A stretch of 64,000 nucleotides of DNA from Streptomyces pacificus (GTDB lineage Bacteria > Actinomycetota > Actinomycetes > Streptomycetales > Streptomycetaceae): the NCBI RefSeq assembly GCF_011766325.1, contig NZ_BLLG01000015.1:1-64000 (forward strand). Reading direction: 5' to 3'. Under the pieces are notes generated by a model. That model saw only the letters and a list, made by a program, of their open reading frames with translations, did no database searches and was not told the DNA's origin. Position 1 is the first letter of the stretch. Every line of letters starts with the position of its first letter. This document shows, piece after piece, positions 58,455 through 64,000 of the stretch. The translations under genes and the position numbers were made by a program.

Positions 58455-58460
58455 TAAATT
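58455..58460 (+). promoter_or_regulatory. -10 element of a probable leaderless promoter for the dioxygenase gene
   Basis: TAAATT (within CTGATAAATTCG) lies 7 bases before the ATG at 58468, and no ribosome-binding site is visible. The AT-rich element stands out in GC-rich DNA. The dioxygenase and the next gene may have this extra internal promoter. Confidence 0.45.
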
Positions 58461-58467
58461 CGCCTTT

Positions 58468-59232
58468 ATGCCTGCCCATGTGACGAGTGACAAACTCAAG
58501 GCTGCGGAGGACCTCCAGGAATTCGGCTACTGCCTCCTTGAATGCCCCTTACCCGAAAAGGAGTTCAGGCGTCTCAGGAAACGCCTCCTCGAGGTGGCGC
58601 AACAGGAAAGAGAGGACGGCAGAGCCTTTCTCTACGACGGCGGAAACCAGCGGGTGTTCAGCCTGCTGAACAAGGGCGAGGAATTCGAGCGCAGTGTCCG
58701 GGAGCCCATCGTCCTCGAGTTGATGGAGGACGTACTGGGACTGAACTTCCTGCTGTCCAGCACCCATGCGAACATCGCGGGCCCCGGCGGCGTCTCCATG
58801 AACGTGCACGCGGACCAGACGTTCGCCCGGCCGCCCTGGCCGCCGTACGCGCTCGTCGCGAACAGCATGTGGATGCTCGACGACTTCACCGAGGACAACG
58901 GCGCCACCCGGCTGGTCCCCGGCAGCCATCTGCTCGGCCGCCAGCCGGACTACGACCGCGGCGAGGGGGACGTCGAGACGATCCCGGCCTGCGCCCCGGC
59001 GGGCAGCATCATGATCTTCGACGGGCGGCTGTGGCACCAGACCGGCGCCAACGTCACCGACCGGCCCCGGCACGGGATCCTCAACTACTACTGCCGCGGG
59101 TACGTCCGGCAGCAGCAGAACTTCTTCGCCGGGCTGAAACCGGAGGTGGTGGAGCGCAGCGACGCGCGGATGCGCCGGCTGCTGGGCTTCGAGAACTACT
59201 TCGCCCTCGGACTCTCGGATGGTCTCGAATGA
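58468..59232 (+). CDS. Phytanoyl-CoA dioxygenase (PhyH)-family Fe/2-oxoglutarate enzyme
   Basis: A 254-residue cupin-fold dioxygenase. The iron facial triad is His114-x-Asp116 (NVHADQTFARPP) and His190 (GRLWHQTGAN), and Arg201 (DRPRHG) should bind 2-oxoglutarate. It should hydroxylate, halogenate-like or cyclise a product intermediate. Codon 28 is TTA (58549-58551), making translation dependent on the bldA tRNA. The first 150 bases are less GC-rich than the rest. Its stop overlaps the next ATG (ATGA). Confidence 0.87.
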   Translation: MPAHVTSDKLKAAEDLQEFGYCLLECPLPEKEFRRLRKRLLEVAQQEREDGRAFLYDGGNQRVFSLLNKGEEFERSVREPIVLELMEDVLGLNFLLSSTHANIAGPGGVSMNVHADQTFARPPWPPYALVANSMWMLDDFTEDNGATRLVPGSHLLGRQPDYDRGEGDVETIPACAPAGSIMIFDGRLWHQTGANVTDRPRHGILNYYCRGYVRQQQNFFAGLKPEVVERSDARMRRLLGFENYFALGLSDGLE

Positions 59233-59771
59233 GCTCGGCGACCATGGACCTCGGCCGGTTCCTCCGGGAGCCGGGTCCGGATCCGGTGCTGCGGCTGGTG
59301 GTGCTGGATCCGGTCGGCGCCCTCGGGCCGACGCTGCGGGAGGCGCTGCGTCCGGAGGCCGTGGTGCTGCCGGCCACCCCGGGAGAACCGCTGCCGCCCC
59401 CCTCCGGGACGGCCGATGGCCTGCCCTGGGCGCTGCTCGCCGTGGCGGACGGGAGCCCCGAGGGCGCGACCCTGCCGACTGCCGCGGCCCGGGCGGTGCG
59501 GGCGGCCGGAGCACCACCGGCCCGGTTGCTGTTCTCTCCGGGGCCGACGTCCGGCCACGGGGACGCCGCGGCGCCGTCCGGCGACCCGCTGCCGTGCCCG
59601 GTCACCCTGCTGCTGACCGGCCCGGACACGGCGGCCGTGGGGGCTTGGCAGCGGCTCTGCCCGGACGGCTTCACCGCCCGCCTGCTGGGCCCGGAGGCCT
59701 GGACCCCGGCCAGGGGCCTGCCGGTCACGGCCCGGCTCATCAAGGAGGAACTGCGCGTCTGGCCGGCGTGA
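59229..59771 (+). CDS. Protein of unknown function at the end of the rightward operon
   Basis: 180 residues, rich in Pro, Ala and Gly, with short hydrophobic strands (LRLVVLDPVGALGPTLREAL, PWALLAVADGSPEG, CPVTLLLTGPDTAAVGAWQR) that suggest an alpha/beta fold. I do not recognise the family. It is coupled by ATGA to the dioxygenase, so it is probably translated with it. Confidence 0.6.
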   Translation: MSSATMDLGRFLREPGPDPVLRLVVLDPVGALGPTLREALRPEAVVLPATPGEPLPPPSGTADGLPWALLAVADGSPEGATLPTAAARAVRAAGAPPARLLFSPGPTSGHGDAAAPSGDPLPCPVTLLLTGPDTAAVGAWQRLCPDGFTARLLGPEAWTPARGLPVTARLIKEELRVWPA

Positions 59772-59876
59772 GCGCTCCACCGGTGCCGCGCGGCCCCGTG
59801 CCCGTGCCTCCCGGGCGCTGCTGCCGAGGGGCCGGTGCCCTGGCTGCCGGTCGGTCGGTCCCGGCAGTCCCGGCAG

Positions 59877-59928
59877 AGCCCGCCGGCCCGTCAGCCCGCC
59901 GGCCCGTCAGCCCGTCAGCCCGTCAGGG
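59877..59928. repeat. GTCAGCCC tandem repeats at the convergent operon ends
   Basis: Units of 8 and 16 bases (GTCAGCCC, GCCGGCCC) repeat across 59877-59928. They cover the stop of the MtrA-like fusion gene. The gap 59772-59914 otherwise contains no gene. Confidence 0.6.
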
Positions 59929-61030
59929 CCTCGTACAGCTCCTGCGGGCTGCACCTGCGGAGGTCCAGGTCGGGTGGGAGGTCCAGGCCGAGTTCCTCCT
60001 CCAGGAGAATGGCCAGTTCGATCATCCGCACGGACTCCACGGAGACCTGGGTGCCGAGCGGGACGTCCGGGTCGAGCTCCCCGCCCTCCAGTCCCAGTCC
60101 CGTCACGACCGCGGTCAGGAACTCCGCCAAGTCCGGCAGGCCGGGCGATACGTCGGTCACCGCCGGGGCCTCCTCTCGCTCGTGGACGGGCAGCACGGCG
60201 TCCCCGGGGCGGCCCGGTTCGCGCAGCGGCACGTCCTGGACGTAGGGAAGGCCGAGGCGCAGGGCGGTCTCGGCCTTGGTCAGCTCGCCGCCGAGGTAGC
60301 CGGCGTGGGCCGGGTCGGTGATCACCCCGGCGCTCAGCAGACCCAGCAGCATGGACTCCGCGCGGACGCCGGTCATCTCGTGTCGGGGCGTCAGATCGCC
60401 GCCGTAGTGGCGCAGTACGACCCGCCGGGCCCGCCGGTCCAGGCTGATGACCACGAAGCCGTCCAGCTCCCGGCTGAGCCCCACACGCCTGCCGCCGGCC
60501 CGTAGCCGGTGAAAGCCCGGCACCCGGCCGGATGGGCCGTCTCCCGACGCCGCGCGCCCGTCCTCCGCCGTCCGGCCGCCCGGGGCCGGCGGCGGCGCGG
60601 CGCGGACCCGGGCCAGCAGCTTCTGCACGATGTCGCCGAGCACCAGCGGATCGCACTCCCCGCGGGCGTCCACCACCTCCACCCGGGCCCGCAGACGCTC
60701 CACCTCGGGTAGCCGCACGGAGCGGAGCAGCGGCAGGTAGCCCGCCGCTCCGACGATGCTGCGGCGCTCGGGGTCGACCCCGTCCCGGAAGAGGGCGAGC
60801 AGGCTCTGCCCGGCGAGGAAGCGCGGCGAGTCCCGGCCACAGACGACCAGTCCCCGGATCGCGGGCCGGCGCGCGAGGGTGCGCAGCAGCTCCTCGATCC
60901 CGAGGTTGGCCGTCATCAGCGTGCCGGCCAGCGCCACGCCCGGCATCGTGGAGAGCGGTTCCACCAGCTCCCTGCTGCTGAGGCTGCAGACGGCGACCTG
61001 GCCCTCCCCGGCCCGTTCACCAGGTGGCAC
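59915..61030 (-). CDS. MtrA-like - DUF4346-like - acyl-carrier-like fusion protein
   Basis: 371 residues in three parts. Residues about 10-140 resemble MtrA, the corrinoid subunit of methanogen methyltransferase (GTLMTANLGIEELLRTL, IRGLVVCGRDSPRFLAGQSL, ALFRDGVDPERRSIVGAAG). Residues about 175-265 resemble DUF4346 (SRELDGFVVISLDRRARRVV, DPAHAGYLGGELTKAETALR). Residues about 292-371 look like a carrier protein, with Ser333 in VSVESVRMIELAILLEEELG. In methanogen MtrA the cobamide lower ligand is a His in the GHxTGQ stretch; here the aligned position is Phe (PRFLAGQ). The chosen GTG at 61030 has GAGGG 6 bases upstream and overlaps the radical SAM gene by 14 bases. A GTG at 61042 is an alternative. 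Confidence 0.75.
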   Translation of the reverse strand: MPPGERAGEGQVAVCSLSSRELVEPLSTMPGVALAGTLMTANLGIEELLRTLARRPAIRGLVVCGRDSPRFLAGQSLLALFRDGVDPERRSIVGAAGYLPLLRSVRLPEVERLRARVEVVDARGECDPLVLGDIVQKLLARVRAAPPPAPGGRTAEDGRAASGDGPSGRVPGFHRLRAGGRRVGLSRELDGFVVISLDRRARRVVLRHYGGDLTPRHEMTGVRAESMLLGLLSAGVITDPAHAGYLGGELTKAETALRLGLPYVQDVPLREPGRPGDAVLPVHEREEAPAVTDVSPGLPDLAEFLTAVVTGLGLEGGELDPDVPLGTQVSVESVRMIELAILLEEELGLDLPPDLDLRRCSPQELYEALTG

Positions 61031-62858
61031 CGGTGCCCTCACCGGTGTACGTGCGCGGCAGGCCGCCCGGACGCACCGGCGGCAGCGTGGAGCTGATCTC
61101 GCTCACCCGGGCCCCGAGCCGGGTGAGCCGCTTGCCCACCCGCAGCTGCTCCGAGCGCAGTTGGTCGAGCCGGTCGCGGAAGTACTGTTCGACCTCCACG
61201 ACCTGGCGCTCCTGCTTGTCGGCGTCCAGCGAGTCGTTCAGCACCGTGTCGAGATTCGCCATGAAGAAGGCGTAGTTGAACTGCCCCATCTCCTGGCGGA
61301 CGGCGTGCACCCGGGCCTTGAACTCCTCCATCACCTCGTTCACGCCGGGCAGCCGGCGGAAGCGGCGCTGCAGCCGGGAGACGAAGGTCTGCAGGACCAC
61401 GTTGTACGTCTCGAACTCGAACACCGCGGACTGCTCGGTGATGACCCCGTGCCGGTGGTAGTCCTCGTTGTTGTAGAGCCGTGCGAAGTGCTTGGCCAGC
61501 AGCCCGACCTTCTCGTCCGCGAAGGAGTAGCCGTACGGGTCGAGGCTGCCGTGGTAGCTGTGGTCCAGCAGGCCCTCGGACTCCAGACGGCGCACGATCG
61601 TCGTACCCGGGTAGATCTCCAGCCGCTCGGTCATCCGGCGCAGGTTGTGACCGGCGTTGTCCCGGAGGAACCGGGCGTTGGCCGCCAGGGTGTCGACGGT
61701 GGCGTACGGATGGAAGGGGATGAAGCCCATCGCCAGGTAGATGCCGTGCTCGCGCAGCATCCGGATGATGGTGACGTTGTCCTCCACCGTGGCGCGTTTC
61801 TCCCACAGCAGGAGTTCCCCGGCGGTGCCGGCCTCGATGCCGACGTTGACCTTCTCCAGGCCGGAGGCGGTGAGGAGGTCGAGCAGCGCGTGGTCCTCGG
61901 GCGTGTCCCGCCAGTTCTCGGCCCGCATGCAGACGTTGTAGTAGATGTCCAGGCCCCGATCGAGGATGCCCTGGGCGATGGCGGCGACCCGCTTCTTGCC
62001 GACCCGGCCGCCGTCGGGGTCCTCGAAGGTGGAGTCCACGAAGTCGAAGGTGCGGAAGCTGTGCCGCTCGACGATCTGCGCGACCTCTTCGACGATCTGT
62101 GCGGGCCCGCGGCCGCGCCACGCCTTGCCGGCCTGCACCCGGTTCTTCAGATGGGGTGCGGCGCAGAAGGCGCAGTTGGCGACGCAGCCGCGGCTGGTGC
62201 TGACCCGCACGTACTCGAGCCTGTCGCCGTGCTGGCTGAGCTGGTCCCGGGCCGGGAACGGCAGCACCTCCAGGTCGTGGATGAGGGGCCGGGCCGGGTT
62301 CTGGCGGATGCCGCCCTCCTCGTCCCGGTAGCAGACGCCGGGGCAGTCGGTCAGCGGCTCCTTCAGGTACAGCCGCTGAGCGAGGTCGAGGATGGTGGGC
62401 TCGCCCTCGCCGACGGCGACGATGTCCGCGTACGGGTTGTTGCGCAGCACGTCCTGGCCGGCGAAGGTCCCGGCCGGGCCGCCGCAGGCGATCGGGGTGT
62501 CCGGCAGGGCCTCGCGCAGGTCCCGGCAGAGGCTGGCGCAGCTGGTCACATTGAGGCTCATCAGCGTGAAGCACACCAGATCCGGCCGGTACTCGCGCAG
62601 ATGGGCGACGGCCGCCGCATGGTGCTCGTCGCCGTGCTCCACCTCCCGGATCTCGGCGGTGAAGCCGACGTGCCGCAGGGCGCTTGCCATATAGGCCACG
62701 CCGAGGTGCTCGGGCGACATCACGAGATCGCCGTCCAGCAGGATGAGGAAGCTGACCTTGAACGAGGCGGGGTCGGTGACACGGGGATCCAGGGAGAGCT
62801 CGAACTCTCCCGGTTTCCGCCGGGGGCTGCGCGTTTCGAGGGTGACGTCCTCAATCAT
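61017..62858 (-). CDS. Cobalamin-binding-domain radical SAM enzyme
   Basis: 613 residues. The N-terminal Rossmann-like domain (about 33-155: VSFLILLDGDLVMSPEHLGV, CGGPAGTFAGQ, ADIVAVGEGEPTILDLAQ) is the B12-binding type. The radical SAM core has the cluster motif SRGCVANCAFC with Cys225, Cys229 and Cys232, then a TIM-barrel part with VNVGIEAGTAGELLLWEKRA. The C-terminal 150 residues are helical and charged, possibly coiled. Such enzymes methylate unactivated carbons or rearrange substrates with cobalamin and SAM. It is coupled downstream to the MtrA-like fusion and lies 32 bases after the ACP gene, so its substrate may be carrier-bound. GGGAGAG precedes the ATG. Confidence 0.9.
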   Translation of the reverse strand: MIEDVTLETRSPRRKPGEFELSLDPRVTDPASFKVSFLILLDGDLVMSPEHLGVAYMASALRHVGFTAEIREVEHGDEHHAAAVAHLREYRPDLVCFTLMSLNVTSCASLCRDLREALPDTPIACGGPAGTFAGQDVLRNNPYADIVAVGEGEPTILDLAQRLYLKEPLTDCPGVCYRDEEGGIRQNPARPLIHDLEVLPFPARDQLSQHGDRLEYVRVSTSRGCVANCAFCAAPHLKNRVQAGKAWRGRGPAQIVEEVAQIVERHSFRTFDFVDSTFEDPDGGRVGKKRVAAIAQGILDRGLDIYYNVCMRAENWRDTPEDHALLDLLTASGLEKVNVGIEAGTAGELLLWEKRATVEDNVTIIRMLREHGIYLAMGFIPFHPYATVDTLAANARFLRDNAGHNLRRMTERLEIYPGTTIVRRLESEGLLDHSYHGSLDPYGYSFADEKVGLLAKHFARLYNNEDYHRHGVITEQSAVFEFETYNVVLQTFVSRLQRRFRRLPGVNEVMEEFKARVHAVRQEMGQFNYAFFMANLDTVLNDSLDADKQERQVVEVEQYFRDRLDQLRSEQLRVGKRLTRLGARVSEISSTLPPVRPGGLPRTYTGEGTGATW

Positions 62859-62890
62859 CGACTCTCCCAGGGGACAGGGGGCCTGGTCGC

Positions 62891-63169
62891 TCAGGCCGGC
62901 TCGTTGGCGGGCTCGCCCTTCTGCACCCGGTTGGTGACGTAGTCGGCCAGCAGGTCGAGGTCGTCGATCAGGGTGATCGAGAGGTCCTCGTCCGCGATCT
63001 CCACACCGAACTCGCTCTCCACCCAGATCAGGAACTCGATGGTGTTGATCGAGTCCAGTCCCAGCGCCTGGACGAGTCCCTTGTCCGGGACGTCGGACGG
63101 CTCGACGGAGAGTTCGAGGGAGTCGACCAGCACCTTGCGCAGCCGGGCCTTCGTCTCCTCCAATTCCAT
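62891..63169 (-). CDS. Stand-alone acyl carrier protein
   Basis: 92 residues, the usual ACP size. The phosphopantetheine Ser40 sits in VQALGLDSINTIEFLIWVES. Helix IV ends ADYVTNRVQKGEPANEPA. The ATG at 63169 is preceded by GAAGGG 9 bases away; an ATG 9 bases upstream is too close to it. It should carry the starter or intermediate acted on by the cluster enzymes, after activation by the PPTase at 55145. Confidence 0.92.
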   Translation of the reverse strand: MELEETKARLRKVLVDSLELSVEPSDVPDKGLVQALGLDSINTIEFLIWVESEFGVEIADEDLSITLIDDLDLLADYVTNRVQKGEPANEPA

Positions 63170-63198
63170 GGTGCGCATCCCTTCGTGTCGGTGATCGC

Positions 63199-64000
63199 TC
63201 ACAGGTAGCCCATCTCGCGCAGCCGGCTGCTGGTGTAGTCGTCCTCGCCCGCGTCCTGGCCCGCGTCCTGGCCCGCGTCCGCCGGGCGGGGCGCGGGAGG
63301 GCCGTCCGGCGGGACCAGGGGCCGGTCCGGTCCGGGGGCGTCGGGGACGGGGACGTCCTCGGTGAACACCCCGGTGCGCGGGCGGCCGTCGACGTCCTTC
63401 GGCCAGGCGGCCCCGAGGTCCGCCAGCAGCGTGGGCATCGCGTCGGTCAGCGGGATCGTGCCGGGCAGCCGCCCCGGGCGGACGCGGGGCGAGCGCTGGG
63501 CCCATATGCCCTGGTGCCGGTGGAGTCCGGTCTGGGCGCTGGGAGTCCACGGCGGGCCGGTCAGCGAGGTGGTCGGAAGCACGGACTCGTCTGCCGGCAC
63601 CAGCAGCAGATCGGGGGCGCGCTCGCTGTTGCCGCCGGGGAAGGCCTCCTGCCGGGGCACTATCCCCCGGAACACCGGGTCCCCGTCAGGGCCCTCCAGT
63701 GCGCCGAGCAGGTCGACCACCTCCGCGGTGACCCGGTCCCGGTCCCGGGGGGCCACCGTGCCCCGGTGCTGCCGCGCCTTGAGATTGAGGTTGAGGCCGT
63801 AGGAGCCGGGGACCGGCATGTAGACGGCCGTGCGGGAGAAGTCCACCCGCCGCCCGCCGTCGGCGAACCAGCTCGCGGCGCCTTCGGCGGGCCCCTCGCC
63901 GGGCCCGGTCGCGAGGAGGCCCGCCTCCTCGAGCACCTGGTGCACGGAGAACGCGTACCGTCCCCGGCCCAGGCCGTGGTCGGAGACGAGCATCACCAGG
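63199..64000 (-). CDS. Alkaline-phosphatase-superfamily enzyme, C-terminal part (5' truncated by window)
   Basis: The frame runs off the right edge, so the N-terminus with the nucleophile is not visible. The visible part has the metal motif LVSDHGLGRGRYAFSVHQVL, YMPVPGSYGLNLNLKARQHR, and APDLLLVPADESVLP. The ends of the phosphatase fold fit the type I phosphodiesterase group. It is clearly related to the protein at 50673 but keeps the SDHG metal ligands that are lost there. A Gly/Gln/Asp repeat (DAGQDAGQDAG) precedes the end DDYTSSRLREMGYL. It is upstream of the ACP on the same strand. Confidence 0.82.
   Translation of the reverse strand, partial: LVMLVSDHGLGRGRYAFSVHQVLEEAGLLATGPGEGPAEGAASWFADGGRRVDFSRTAVYMPVPGSYGLNLNLKARQHRGTVAPRDRDRVTAEVVDLLGALEGPDGDPVFRGIVPRQEAFPGGNSERAPDLLLVPADESVLPTTSLTGPPWTPSAQTGLHRHQGIWAQRSPRVRPGRLPGTIPLTDAMPTLLADLGAAWPKDVDGRPRTGVFTEDVPVPDAPGPDRPLVPPDGPPAPRPADAGQDAGQDAGEDDYTSSRLREMGYL

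Noticed and set aside
1..64000. tRNA, rRNA, riboswitch, insertion sequence or integrase
   Set aside because: I looked for cloverleaf arms, B12 or SAM riboswitch cores and transposase-like proteins by eye and saw none; a tRNAscan/Infernal run would settle this.

Overview
The window is high-GC actinobacterial DNA and almost certainly Streptomyces. It carries the afsK-afsR-afsS global regulators of antibiotic production (serine/threonine kinase, SARP-type regulator and a 56-residue repeat peptide). It also has several F420/flavin luciferase-like oxidoreductases, GTG starts, many TGATG/ATGA/GTGA gene overlaps, and only two TTA codons that I found in the called genes. No tRNA, rRNA, CRISPR array, insertion sequence or prophage was seen.

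Layout. (1) 0-7 kb: the 3' end of a SpaA-type surface protein, a secreted ETX/MTX2-like protein, two PPOX-fold oxidoreductases, then a thiolase-like gene divergent from an acyl-CoA dehydrogenase and a deazaflavin-type reductase. (2) 7-21 kb: a TetR regulator, a VOC protein, afsK, a membrane protein, an enoyl-CoA hydratase / DUF35 / Ltp2-like aldolase operon divergent from a FadD3-like acyl-CoA synthetase, then afsS and afsR. (3) 21-36 kb: amidohydrolases, luciferase-like oxidoreductases, short-chain dehydrogenases, an aldehyde dehydrogenase, an epoxide hydrolase, a MarR-SDR pair with a tandem operator, a Tat-exported PHP phosphoesterase and a lipid-free membrane-anchored protein. (4) 36-41 kb: remnants of a DUF397 gene and a histidine phosphatase gene, then AroE-like, siderophore-interacting-type, dehydroquinate-synthase-like and aldo-keto reductase genes. 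(5) 41-64 kb: a tailoring-rich biosynthetic gene cluster that runs off the right edge.

Lipid/steroid-like catabolism. Most promoters in parts 1-3 that drive CoA-dependent or oxidoreductase genes carry one palindrome, TGACG-N3-CGTCA, usually extended to ATCTGACG...CGTCAGAT. It occurs at 4900, 5034, 15871, 21158 and 24594, and once more at 55893 inside the biosynthetic cluster. This indicates one dispersed TetR-type regulon; the TetR gene at 7348-7995 is the nearest candidate regulator. Both thiolase-like proteins lack the thiolase nucleophilic cysteine, and one is paired with a DUF35 protein as in Ltp2-ChsH2 retro-aldolases.

Biosynthetic cluster. A leftward operon (49947 to 41127) encodes a carbamoyltransferase, a FAD monooxygenase, APS kinase, both ATP-sulfurylase subunits (a dedicated PAPS supply), a BBE-type flavoenzyme and an O-methyltransferase. 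A rightward operon (50673 to 59771) encodes an alkaline-phosphatase-superfamily protein with degenerate catalytic residues, an unusual two-gene pair (small protein plus ImmA/IrrE-like protein), a P450 without the usual I-helix threonine, a phosphopantetheinyl transferase, an aldehyde dehydrogenase, a luciferase-like enzyme, an Fe/2-oxoglutarate dioxygenase with a TTA codon, and an unknown protein. A second leftward operon entering from the right encodes another phosphatase-superfamily enzyme, a stand-alone acyl carrier protein, a cobalamin-binding radical SAM enzyme, and a fusion of an MtrA-like domain, a DUF4346-like domain and a carrier-protein-like domain. That last pair is the strongest candidate for an undescribed system: corrinoid-protein-like chemistry coupled to a carrier-bound substrate. 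No PKS, NRPS or sulfotransferase gene lies inside the window, so the scaffold cannot be named.
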